Assembly (NCBI RefSeq): GCF_947254915.1
Contig: NZ_CAMYEZ010000003.1
Span: 1 to 48,995 of the forward strand
DNA: 48,995 nt
Origin: an uncultured Porphyromonas sp.
GTDB taxonomy: Bacteria > Bacteroidota > Bacteroidia > Bacteroidales > Porphyromonadaceae
Direction: 5' to 3'
A program made the translations under genes and the position numbers. The notes below the pieces were generated by a model. It worked only from the letters and a program-made list of their open reading frames with translations, searched no databases and had not been told where the DNA came from. This document shows positions 34,461 through 42,209 of this stretch, piece by piece. Numbering within the stretch: the first letter of the stretch is position 1; each line of letters starts with the position of its first letter.

Positions 34461-35465
34461 CTAAAAGGTGCTCTCATCAGGTGTATCCGTCTCGACTGGT
34501 AGTTCCTCCAGCTGGCTCTTCTTGCGCCATAGCCCGTACACCTCGCTAACTGGGTCGGAGGTGATAAAGGGATCCATACGCTCAGCACGCAGATGGTCTA
34601 GTAGCTTGCCAAACTCATCCCTCGTCAAGATACACTCCAGCTGCTTGTGCTCCTCGCCTGAGTAGCCACCCGTCACGGGGTGGATGGTTACTCCACGATT
34701 GAGCGTGTGAATGACAAAGTCACGGATATGCTCCCAGTCCTTGGAGATGACGTAGACACGTGTCCGTGAGCTCATACGGGTCATAAAGTAGTCGAGGATC
34801 AAGCCATTGAGCCACGTCCCCACGAGTCCCATAATCACGAGCCCCGTAGGACTGGTCAGGAAGGCAGAGCAGCAGATCAAGCCTCCAGCGATCGTTACCG
34901 ACACGCCTAGTGGCACATGCAGGAACTTGTTGAAAATCTTTGCCAAGATGTCTAGTCCTCCCGTTGAAGCATTGATGCTAAAGAGAATCGCCTGCGCTGC
35001 ACTCATCACCAAGATGAAGCAAAGCAGGTCAAACCATGGGTTTGCTACCCACTCGCCGTGCACATACTGAGCAAACATGGACCCACTGACTGGATCTATC
35101 CACCCCATCAAGTCTACAAACGGACCTAAGATCAGTGCCGTGTAGCAAGTCTTAGCACCAAACTCGTTGCCGATCAGGATGAATGAGAGGAGTAGCAGGA
35201 TCGCATTGATGAGAAACATATAGGACCCCAGCGACATCACTGGGAGCAACCGCTCCAGCACGATGCCCAGTCCCGTCACCGAGCCAACGATCAGACCACT
35301 AGGAGCGAGGAAGTAGTGTACCGCCATAGCGCCGATAAACATGGCGACAGTCATCAAGACCAATTCGTACCAAAACTTACGACTAGTGAGTAGGTCAGTA
35401 GCCTGGCCTGGCAGAGCTGCAAGGCGGGCACGAAGTTCATCCTTACTGGGGAGCTTGTATTTCAT
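34461..35465 (-). CDS. YitT-family membrane protein (copy 2)
   Basis: 334 residues from the ATG at 35465 (MKYKLPSKDELRARL). A frame open to 35531 is less likely, since it would start only about 8 nt from the predicted transcription start. Five or so membrane helices (VLMTVAMFIGAMAVHYFLAPSGL onward) are followed by the DUF2179 domain with NRGVTIHPVTGGYSGEEHKQLECILTRDE. It is a paralog of the gene at 24009-24959. Confidence 0.88.
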   Translation of the reverse strand: MKYKLPSKDELRARLAALPGQATDLLTSRKFWYELVLMTVAMFIGAMAVHYFLAPSGLIVGSVTGLGIVLERLLPVMSLGSYMFLINAILLLLSFILIGNEFGAKTCYTALILGPFVDLMGWIDPVSGSMFAQYVHGEWVANPWFDLLCFILVMSAAQAILFSINASTGGLDILAKIFNKFLHVPLGVSVTIAGGLICCSAFLTSPTGLVIMGLVGTWLNGLILDYFMTRMSSRTRVYVISKDWEHIRDFVIHTLNRGVTIHPVTGGYSGEEHKQLECILTRDEFGKLLDHLRAERMDPFITSDPVSEVYGLWRKKSQLEELPVETDTPDESTF

Positions 35466-35545
35466 TAGATGCGTATTACGTAGTGAGAAATCTATCGCAA
35501 GACAACCACACAGGGCAGAGACGCTCTTCAATAGTTATCTGCGTG

Positions 35546-35553
35546 CAAAGATA
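35546..35553 (-). promoter_or_regulatory. -7 promoter element of the YitT-porin-argS-mnmA run
   Basis: TATCTTTG on the minus strand (caaagata on plus) is an exact -7 match, 80 bp upstream of the ATG at 35465. It decides against the upstream start at 35531. Confidence 0.65.
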
Positions 35554-35651
35554 CAAAATAGCACACACCCATCAGCCAATAGCACACATTCTGTTAGGAC
35601 TGACGCATCACAAAAACGATCTTCTTGAAGGCACTACGAAGAAAATCAAAA

Positions 35652-35823
35652 GATTTCCTCGTGGAGATTCTAGATTATCCAGCGAGCAACAAAGAAATTT
35701 CTCCGAAGTTTCATTTCATTCCTCCGAAGTTTCATTTCATTCCTCCGAACTTTTATGTCAAACTTCGGAGGAATTTGGGATTTCCTCGGGAGCTTTTGGA
35801 AAATTGCTACCGAAGAATTGGTT
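35652..35823 (+). repeat. Dispersed TTCCGAAG repeat family, copy E
   Basis: gattatccagcgagcaac, then ctccgaagtttcatttcatt units and tcctcgggagc. It is about 100 bp upstream of the YitT copy 2 promoter but in the opposite orientation to that gene, unlike most copies. The 175-bp MITE follows directly. Confidence 0.85.
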
Positions 35824-35830
35824 TCTAGAG

Positions 35831-36005
35831 GAGACTGTTGCAAAAGTCAACAGTCTCACAATCTTGCTTGCAAGATTGTCTAGACTTTGCAGAAAGGATG
35901 AAGCGCAAGGCGCTGAGGGTGAGGTCTGAAGGGAGCATACCTCCGTATGTGACCGAAGCCGAATCCCGAAAGCAACACAGCGATTCGCCTTTATGCAACA
36001 GTCTC
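35831..36005 (-). mobile_element. 175-bp MITE-like element, copy 2
   Basis: Same length as copy 1, opposite orientation. Ends are gagactgttgcaaaagtc and ttatgcaacagtctc, inverted repeats of 12 bp. It is flanked by a perfect 5-bp duplication, tagag, at 35826-35830 and 36006-36010. No ORF inside is plausible; open frames that cross it are chance. Confidence 0.88.
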
Positions 36006-36057
36006 TAGAGGTGAGCGGTGAGCCACTTGGCTGGGACATCAGGACGACCCAAACGCA

Positions 36058-36095
36058 AGTAGCCCCACTCGGTGCTGAGACCAAGCGGGGCTACT
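36058..36095. terminator. Hairpin past the hsp20 gene
   Basis: agtagcccc and ggggctact form a perfect 9-bp stem around about 20 bases. It lies 66 bp beyond the hsp20 stop on the minus strand. No T-tract follows, so the terminator role is uncertain. A smaller agactag/ctagtct hairpin sits at 36121-36145. Confidence 0.5.
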
Positions 36096-36160
36096 AGGTG
36101 TGTGTTAGACTTTTATGGTGAGACTAGGGTCTGAGGCTCTAGTCTATCGGTGTGGCGCTA

Positions 36161-36592
36161 TTACTCAATAGCGATGGTGCGACGAGCCTTCTGCTGATCC
36201 TCTTCGCTAATCTTGGGAATCGATAGGGTGAGGACACCGTCGGCCATACGAGCCTGGATACGCTCCTCGTCGACATTGTCTGGCAGGATGAGGGTCTGCT
36301 CGAACTTGCTGTAGGAGAACTCGCGACGTAGGTAGCGACTCTGCTCGTTGTCGTGCTGCTCCTCCTCGTTGTGGCGCTCCATCGTGATGACTAGGTCGTG
36401 CTCCTCGTTGATCTCGATGTTGAAGTCTTCGCGCTTCATACCTGGAGCTGCGATCTCTACGCGAAATTCCTCGGGCGTCTCTAGTACGTTGATAGCGGGT
36501 GCGGTAGCGTTGGGTCTTACCATCCAGTTGCTGTCAAAGAGGTCGCTCCATAGTGCGGGTCTCCAGTTGTTGTCTCTTCTTGATAGTGTCAT
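36161..36592 (-). CDS. Hsp20/alpha-crystallin small heat-shock protein
   Basis: 143 residues. The alpha-crystallin domain runs about residues 33-143: NVLETPEEFRVEIAAPGMKREDFNIEI, the EFSYSKFEQTLILPDNVD strand pair, and ADGVLTLSIPK near the end. The short C-terminal tail is basic. It is an ATP-independent holdase that binds unfolding proteins. It stands alone between the ABC genes and the MITE, in reverse orientation relative to no partner. Confidence 0.93.
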   Translation of the reverse strand: MTLSRRDNNWRPALWSDLFDSNWMVRPNATAPAINVLETPEEFRVEIAAPGMKREDFNIEINEEHDLVITMERHNEEEQHDNEQSRYLRREFSYSKFEQTLILPDNVDEERIQARMADGVLTLSIPKISEEDQQKARRTIAIE

Positions 36593-36677
36593 AGTTGTAT
36601 TGATTTTAATAGGTGTTTGTATACTTACTCTGTGCAGGGCCTCTGATCTCTCAGGGTGACCTGCACTAACTATCTAG

Positions 36678-36686
36678 CAAAGGGTA
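36678..36686 (-). promoter_or_regulatory. Possible -7 region of hsp20
   Basis: TACCCTTTG on the minus strand has one extra base compared with TAnnTTTG. It is about 85 bp upstream of the hsp20 ATG. A 11-bp palindrome, gacaatttgtc, lies 20 bp further upstream. This is a weak call. Confidence 0.35.
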
Positions 36687-36705
36687 AGCCAACGACTGGA
36701 AGTGC

Positions 36706-36716
36706 GACAATTTGTC
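36706..36716. promoter_or_regulatory. 11-bp palindrome upstream of hsp20
   Basis: gacaatttgtc is a perfect palindrome around a central base, located where the -33 region of hsp20 would fall. It could be a stress-repressor operator, but no known heat-shock operator is matched. Confidence 0.35.
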
Positions 36717-36737
36717 ACAAAGGAGAGACTAGCGAAG

Positions 36738-37484
36738 TCACTCAGAGCGCTTAGCACCGCGGGCTAGCTGGTAGAAGACCTCGTCCATCGAGTCACAGTC
36801 AAATTGTCGCTTTAAGGCTCGTGGGGTGTCTAGCGCTTTGATTTGCCCGTCTACCATGATGGAAATGCGGTCGCAGTACTCCGACTCGTCCATATAGTGT
36901 GTGGTGACGAAGACGGTGATGCCCTCGGCAGCTGCGTTGTAGATAAGCTCCCAGAAGCGTCGCCGTGCCACAGGGTCTACACCTCCCGTAGGCTCATCGA
37001 GGAAGACTATCTTGGGACGGTGAAAGATAGCGACGGAGAAGGCCAACTTCTGCTTCCACCCGAGGGGAAGGCTGCCCACACGGAGCTTGCGCTGATCGTA
37101 GAAGTTGAGCTCCTCGAGGAGTCGCTCCATACGGCTCTGTATGATGCGTCGCGAGAGACCGTAGATGCGTCCGTAGAGGAAGATATTCTCCTCAACAGAG
37201 AGGTAGTCGTAGAGTGAGAACTTCTGGCTCATATAGCCGATGCTGCGCTTGATCAGCTCGGTTTCTTTGCGCACATCATAGCCTGCCACCTCGGCATAGC
37301 CTGAGGTGGGCTTGAGGAGTCCGGTGAGCATACGTATGGCGGTGCTTTTGCCAGCTCCATTGGCTCCGAGGAAGCCGAAGATTTCGCCTGGCAAAACATC
37401 AAAGGTGATCTCATCGACAGCGGTGAAGTCGCCGAAGCGCTTGGTGAGCTTATTGGCCAATATACTATACTCGGTGGAGGGCAT
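36738..37484 (-). CDS. ABC transporter ATPase (second of an unequal pair)
   Basis: 248 residues. Walker A is GANGAGKST (about 36-44), Walker B is IVFLDEPTGGVDP. The signature position reads LPLGWKQKLA instead of LSGGQ, which is unusual. The H-loop is intact: FVTTHYMDESEYC. It resembles the C-terminal half of YbhF-type exporters. It follows the first ATPase gene after 3 bp. No permease gene follows; the next gene is hsp20. Confidence 0.9.
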   Translation of the reverse strand: MPSTEYSILANKLTKRFGDFTAVDEITFDVLPGEIFGFLGANGAGKSTAIRMLTGLLKPTSGYAEVAGYDVRKETELIKRSIGYMSQKFSLYDYLSVEENIFLYGRIYGLSRRIIQSRMERLLEELNFYDQRKLRVGSLPLGWKQKLAFSVAIFHRPKIVFLDEPTGGVDPVARRRFWELIYNAAAEGITVFVTTHYMDESEYCDRISIMVDGQIKALDTPRALKRQFDCDSMDEVFYQLARGAKRSE

Positions 37485-37487
37485 GGG

Positions 37488-38423
37488 CTAGGACTCTTGG
37501 GAGATGATGAGGAAGTAGTCCTCGATGGAGGGGGGGATCTTGCGAATGTCTAGCCCCCGCACGCCCTGCTCTAGGAGTCGTGTGTGGATCTCCTCGGGGG
37601 TGATTACCTGCTCGTCAAAGGTGAAGTGGTGCGCCTCGCCGAAGGCAAAGCTGCTGAGCACGCCCTGGAGGCTGCGCAACTTGAGGAGTAGGTCGCCCAT
37701 ATCCTCTGCGGTGGCGGACCAGAGGGCACGATCCATCTGCGAGACGAGCCCGTCGGGAGTGTCTATGGAGAGGATCTGTCCATCTTTCATCAGGGCAACT
37801 TGGTCGCATAGCACTGCCTCGTCCATATAGGGTGTGCTGACGATCATCGTGATCTCGCCCTGCTCGCGTAGCTTGGAGAGCATCTGCCAGAACTCACGGC
37901 GCGAGACGGGGTCTACGCCTGTGGTCGGTTCGTCAAGGAGGAGGAGACGAGGCTTGTGAATGAGTGCGCAGGAGAGCGCTAGCTTTTGCTTCATACCGCC
38001 TGAGAGCTTGCCAGCGGGGCGCTTTTCGAAGGGGAGGAGCATCTTGTAGATGTCCTCGATGAGGTGGTAATTCTCCTCAACGGTCGTCTTATAGACGGTG
38101 GCGAAGAACTCAAGATTCTCTCGCACGGTGAGATCTTGGTAGAGGGAGAAGCGACCAGGCATGTAGCCGATCTGATGGCGTAGTGGACGGTAGTCGCGCT
38201 TGACGTCGTGACCTAGGACGGTGACTGCACCAGCGTCTGGGTTGAGGAGCGTGGCGATGATGCGTATGAGGGTTGTCTTGCCGGCTCCGTCGGGACCGAT
38301 GAGTCCGAGTAGCTCGCCCTCACGGACGCTGAGGTCGATGCCTTGGAGCGCAACGGTCTTGCCAAAGCTCTTGCATACGCCCTGGCAAGATACTGCTGGT
38401 CGGGTCGCCTCCTCTACAGACAT
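37488..38423 (-). CDS. ABC transporter ATPase (first of an unequal pair)
   Basis: 311 residues. Walker A is GPDGAGKTT (about 43-51), the signature LSGGMKQKLA is normal and Walker B is LLLLDEPTTGVDP. The H-loop His is replaced: MIVSTPYMDEAVLC, where a THYMDEA-type sequence is expected. It resembles the N-terminal half of YbhF. With its partner it would make one intact composite ATPase site and one degenerate site. Confidence 0.9.
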   Translation of the reverse strand: MSVEEATRPAVSCQGVCKSFGKTVALQGIDLSVREGELLGLIGPDGAGKTTLIRIIATLLNPDAGAVTVLGHDVKRDYRPLRHQIGYMPGRFSLYQDLTVRENLEFFATVYKTTVEENYHLIEDIYKMLLPFEKRPAGKLSGGMKQKLALSCALIHKPRLLLLDEPTTGVDPVSRREFWQMLSKLREQGEITMIVSTPYMDEAVLCDQVALMKDGQILSIDTPDGLVSQMDRALWSATAEDMGDLLLKLRSLQGVLSSFAFGEAHHFTFDEQVITPEEIHTRLLEQGVRGLDIRKIPPSIEDYFLIISQES

Positions 38424-38427
38424 AGGT

Positions 38428-39342
38428 CTACTGGTCTAGCGCTACACGTCCATACTGTCCGATGCGTAGCTTGCCGTCGTTGGGGACGCGTACCTTGATC
38501 GCATAGATGAGCGAGGCGCGGGCGTCGGGTGTCTGGATGTTCTTGGGGGTAAACTCAGCGCGGTCGGAGATCCATACTACTTTTCCTGTGTAGGCTTGCG
38601 GCTCCTCCTCGCCCATGTCGCTATAGACGGAGACTTGCTGACCGAGGGTCACCTTTTGGAGTTGCTCTGCTGTGACGTAAGCCCGCAGGTACATTTGCTG
38701 GAGGTTGGCTAGGCGAAAGAGCGGCATGCCTTGTCCTGCGAGCTCGCCCTGATAAAGGTAAACGGTGAGCACCGTGCCCGAGATAGGCGCCTTAATGAAG
38801 CTTCGAGAGATCATCTGGTTGACCTGACTTTCTTGTACAGAGAGCGCATTGCCACTCCCTGTGGCAGAGCGGTTTTGCTGTCCGATGGTAGCTCGTGCGG
38901 CTGCTATTTGTCCCTGGACCGCAGAGATCTTAGCATTGATCTCGTCTAGCGTGCGCTGAGCCATGATGCCACGAGCCACGAGTGGGGCGTAGCGGTCACG
39001 CTCTTTGTGGAGCGCTTTGAGTTGAGCTTCTAGAGGTGCTACCTGTGTCGCCGCATTGGTATGTCCCGCCGCATTGACTGTCGCCTGCTGTGTGTCGACG
39101 AGGTCTTTCTGTAGCGCCAGGAAGGTGGTATCGATCAAGCCTACGACCTGTCCCTCCTCTAGCTGGTCCCCTTCAGAGACATCTAGACGAAGTAACTCGC
39201 CCGAGGTGACGGCTGAGACGACGATCTCGTCTGCCTCAAAGATGCCTTGGGCGGAGTAGTCACTGCTGTGATCTTTGCACCCCCACGAGAGGAGGAGGGT
39301 GAGGAGGAAGAGGGAACCTATATATCGCTTAGCGTGTGTCAT
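38428..39342 (-). CDS. HlyD-type periplasmic adaptor lipoprotein
   Basis: 304 residues from the ATG at 39342; a frame open to 39453 has no signal and starts inside the neighbouring ABC gene. The lipobox is SWGC (Cys22). The barrel-sandwich halves are EIVVSAVTSGELLRLDVSEGDQL and SFIKAPISGTVLTVYLYQGEL, with a coiled-coil hairpin between them. It resembles YbhG. It would link an inner-membrane pump to an outer-membrane channel. It is 4 bp from the first ATPase gene. Confidence 0.88.
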   Translation of the reverse strand: MTHAKRYIGSLFLLTLLLSWGCKDHSSDYSAQGIFEADEIVVSAVTSGELLRLDVSEGDQLEEGQVVGLIDTTFLALQKDLVDTQQATVNAAGHTNAATQVAPLEAQLKALHKERDRYAPLVARGIMAQRTLDEINAKISAVQGQIAAARATIGQQNRSATGSGNALSVQESQVNQMISRSFIKAPISGTVLTVYLYQGELAGQGMPLFRLANLQQMYLRAYVTAEQLQKVTLGQQVSVYSDMGEEEPQAYTGKVVWISDRAEFTPKNIQTPDARASLIYAIKVRVPNDGKLRIGQYGRVALDQ

Positions 39343-39379
39343 CTTATTTGCCAATGAAAGAAAAAAGGGAAGGGACGTA

Positions 39380-40123
39380 TCAAAGGTAAAGAAAGTTTTT
39401 GAGAGAAGCTGGAATATTACCTCTGAGTTCCTCATGCGAACCTTGCCACGCAACCTGCCCTTTGTCTAGATATAGGATGTGATCAGCGATAGTTTTGATA
39501 GAGTTCATGTCGTGGGTGTTGATGACTGTCGTGATCTGGTACTCCTCGGTGAGCTCTTTGAGGAGCTTGTCTATCGAAGCCGAGGTGGTGGGGTCTAGTC
39601 CAGAGTTTGGCTCATCGCAGAAGAGGTAGTGCGGATTAAGCGCCACGGCTCGAGCTATGGCGACGCGCTTCATCATGCCCCCGCTGATCTCGGAGGGAAA
39701 CTTGCGCTGAGCACCCTCTAGTCCGACGCGATCGAGGAGTGCCATCGCATGCACTCTGCGCTCTCGTGGCGAAAGCTTGGAGAAGAGCTGGAGCGGGAAG
39801 AGAACATTCTCTAGAACGGTCATACTATCGAAGAGTGCCGACCCCTGAAAGAGCACACCCGTCACTTGCCTTAGTTGTTTGAGCTGCTCCTTAGACAATA
39901 GCGTCATGCTGTGCCCGTCAAAGAGTATCTCGCCCGAGGTGGGCTGTATGAGACCTATGAGGCACTTGAGCATAACGGTCTTGCCAGCGCCACTGCGTCC
40001 GATGATGCAACTGATGCTTCCTGGCTTAAAGGTGGCGTTGATCTGGTTTAGCACCACCTTTCCGTCAAACTCTTTGCAGAGCTCCCTGACCTCTATGATC
40101 TTAGTCCCTTTGCCCTCTGTCAT
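39380..40123 (-). CDS. MlaF-like ABC ATPase
   Basis: 247 residues. Walker A is GRSGAGKTV, the signature SGGMMKRVAIARA is normal, and Walker B is YLFCDEPNSGLDP with H-loop His in VINTHDMNS. This resembles MlaF, the ATPase of the Mla/Ttg2 lipid-transport complex. It is paired with the MlaE-like permease 2 bp upstream. MlaD, MlaB and MlaC are not adjacent in the window. Confidence 0.92.
   Translation of the reverse strand: MTEGKGTKIIEVRELCKEFDGKVVLNQINATFKPGSISCIIGRSGAGKTVMLKCLIGLIQPTSGEILFDGHSMTLLSKEQLKQLRQVTGVLFQGSALFDSMTVLENVLFPLQLFSKLSPRERRVHAMALLDRVGLEGAQRKFPSEISGGMMKRVAIARAVALNPHYLFCDEPNSGLDPTTSASIDKLLKELTEEYQITTVINTHDMNSIKTIADHILYLDKGQVAWQGSHEELRGNIPASLKNFLYL
39381..39388 (-). promoter_or_regulatory. 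-7 promoter element of the adaptor-ATPase genes
   Basis: TACCTTTG on the minus strand (caaaggta on plus) is exact. It lies inside the last codons of the mlaF-like gene, 39 bp before the adaptor ATG at 39342. It implies the adaptor and ATPase pair can be transcribed apart from the Mla genes. Confidence 0.6.
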
Positions 40124-40125
40124 AT

Positions 40126-40881
40126 CTATATAAATAATAGACTGGTGAGTACGACATCGGCGAGGAGGATCAGCACGCAGCTCGACACTACTGCGTTGGT
40201 GCTGGCGCGCCCTACGCCGAGGGCTCCTCCCTTGACCGTATAGCCGAAGTAACTAGCGCCTGACGAGATGATGAAGGCGTAGACGAGCGCCTTGATAATG
40301 GAGTAAAAGATGTTGCGAGTCACGAAGAAGGTCTGTAGTCCCATCTCAAAGTCCGACGGAGTGATAGAGGGAATGAAGTAAGTTGCCAAGTATCCGCCTA
40401 CCAGCCCCGTAGACATACTGATGACGCTGAGCACTGGAATGAAGAGCATAAGCCCGAGGATCTTGGGGAGGATGAGGAAGTTGGCCGAGTTGACTCCCAT
40501 AATCTCCATAGCATCGATCTGCTCCGTCACACGCATGGTGGCTAGCTCGGAGGCGATGCTGGAGCCGACCTTGCCCGCAAGGATGAGACACATAATAGAG
40601 GAGGAGAACTCGAGAAACATAATCTCGCGACTGGCATACCCTATGGTAAAGTGCGGGATGAGTGGCGAGTTCATATTGATCGACAGTTGGATCGTAATGA
40701 CGGTGCCAATGAAAAAGCTGATGATCACCACGATCCATATGGAGTCAAGGCCATACTTAGCGATCTCACGGATCAGTTGCTTGAAGAAGATGCCCCACTT
40801 CTTCGGTCGTCTGAAGACCTGGGCCATGAGGAGTGTGTACTCGCCCATGACACTGAGCGCGTTGCTGATCGGTTTAGCCAT
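40126..40881 (-). CDS. MlaE-like ABC permease
   Basis: 251 residues with the MlaE domain: SIWIVVIISFFIGTVITIQLS, REIMFLEFSSSIMCLILAGKVGSSIASELATMRVTEQIDAMEIMGVN (about 86-132), then hydrophobic helices. This is the phospholipid-transport permease family. It is 2 bp before the ATPase gene, consistent with a single transport system for lipid asymmetry of the outer membrane. Confidence 0.92.
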   Translation of the reverse strand: MAKPISNALSVMGEYTLLMAQVFRRPKKWGIFFKQLIREIAKYGLDSIWIVVIISFFIGTVITIQLSINMNSPLIPHFTIGYASREIMFLEFSSSIMCLILAGKVGSSIASELATMRVTEQIDAMEIMGVNSANFLILPKILGLMLFIPVLSVISMSTGLVGGYLATYFIPSITPSDFEMGLQTFFVTRNIFYSIIKALVYAFIISSGASYFGYTVKGGALGVGRASTNAVVSSCVLILLADVVLTSLLFI

Positions 40882-40923
40882 AGCTTAGCGGACTCAGATG
40901 GTGCTTAGCTCCTCCCCGCACAC

Positions 40924-42198
40924 TTATGCGGACTGAGCCTTCGAGAGCTGCTTGGGATGAAAGAGTAGCCAGAAGAGGACTCCCGTCACGAGCGCATAGC
41001 CTGCGAAGATGTACCAGACAGTCGTCCAGTCGGTCACCTTAGCTATGGTGAAGTGCTCCACAACCCAGCCCGCACCTAGCGAACCGATGACGACGCCTAG
41101 ACCATTGGTCATCAAGAGGAAGAGCCCCTGAGCACTGGCACGCATAGAGGGCGAGACGGACTGATCGACGAACATGGAGCCTGAGATGTTGAAGAAGTCA
41201 AACGCCATCCCGTAGACTACCATTGAGAGAACGAGTGCGATGATACCTGGCATCCCAGGATCACCTATGCCAAAGAGTCCGAAGCGTAGGAACCACGCAG
41301 CGAAGCTCATCGCCATCACGCCCTTGATACCAAAGCGCTTTAAGAAGAATGGGATCGCTAGGATGAAGAGCGTCTCCGAGATCTGGGAGAGCGACAGTAA
41401 GATGTTAGGATACTTGACCGCAAAGCTGTCGGCATACTCAGCGACCCCCTTGAAGTGATCAAGGTACATATTGCCATAGGCATTGGTCACCTGTAGTGCA
41501 GCTCCGAGGAGTACGCAGAAGGTAAAGAAGACTGCCATCTGCCTGTTTTTAAAGAGCACCAGAGCATCCAGTCCTAGGATGGATAGGAGAGAGCGACGAC
41601 CCTCTTGGGTCTTCTTGACTCCGTGCGGTACTGCTGGTAGTGTCCAGGCGTAGATGGCTAGGGCGATGGAGGCAAAGGCTCCGAGGTTGAACTGCATCGG
41701 GCTGTCCATCCACTTAAATAGGTTGACCAGCCACATCGCTACGATGAAGCCGATGGTACCCCAGACGCGTATCGGTGGAAAGTCCTTGACGATGTCAGCC
41801 TGCACTGTACCGAGCGCATGATATGCGACCGTATTAGAGAGCGATAGGGTAGGCATAAAGAAGAGATTGACCCCAAATATAACTAGCCAAGTGGTTGCAA
41901 AGGGCGTTCCCACAGGTAAAAAGCCGACAGCGATCAGGCAGGCACCCGTCAGTAGGTGGCAGAAGGAGAGCAGACGCTCAGCGCCGACCCATCGGTCAGC
42001 GATGATTCCCGTCAGTGCAGGCGTGATGATAGCTGCAAAGCCTGCCGTGGCAAAGAGTCCTCCGACCTCCTGTCCGTCGTACTGCATCACATTGCCCATA
42101 TAGCGTCCCATCGAGATGAGCCATGCCCCCCAGACGAAGAACTGGAGGAAGTTCATCGCGATTAGTTTGAGCTTGATCTGTTCCTTTTCTTTAGTCAT
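40924..42198 (-). CDS. NupG-type nucleoside MFS transporter
   Basis: 424 residues from the ATG at 42198; an in-frame GTG at 42210 overlaps the preceding stop. About twelve helices are present. MNFLQFFVWGAWLISMGRYM and TGIIADRWVGAERLL fit the nucleoside:H+ symporter family (NHS), and DQSVSPSMRASAQGLFLLMTNGLG is a family signature. It likely imports nucleosides. It is in a minus-strand run 12 bp after DUF4270. Confidence 0.88.
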   Translation of the reverse strand: MTKEKEQIKLKLIAMNFLQFFVWGAWLISMGRYMGNVMQYDGQEVGGLFATAGFAAIITPALTGIIADRWVGAERLLSFCHLLTGACLIAVGFLPVGTPFATTWLVIFGVNLFFMPTLSLSNTVAYHALGTVQADIVKDFPPIRVWGTIGFIVAMWLVNLFKWMDSPMQFNLGAFASIALAIYAWTLPAVPHGVKKTQEGRRSLLSILGLDALVLFKNRQMAVFFTFCVLLGAALQVTNAYGNMYLDHFKGVAEYADSFAVKYPNILLSLSQISETLFILAIPFFLKRFGIKGVMAMSFAAWFLRFGLFGIGDPGMPGIIALVLSMVVYGMAFDFFNISGSMFVDQSVSPSMRASAQGLFLLMTNGLGVVIGSLGAGWVVEHFTIAKVTDWTTVWYIFAGYALVTGVLFWLLFHPKQLSKAQSA

Positions 42199-42209
42199 AT
42201 CTATAGTCA

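Noticed and set aside
35483..35929. 148-codon ORF on the plus strand
   Set aside because: It spans repeat copy E and MITE copy 2; the sequence is repeat-derived.
39343..39453. Upstream extension of the periplasmic adaptor
   Set aside because: It would place 37 residues ahead of a clear lipoprotein signal peptide and overlap the 3' end of the mlaF-like gene, where the promoter lies.
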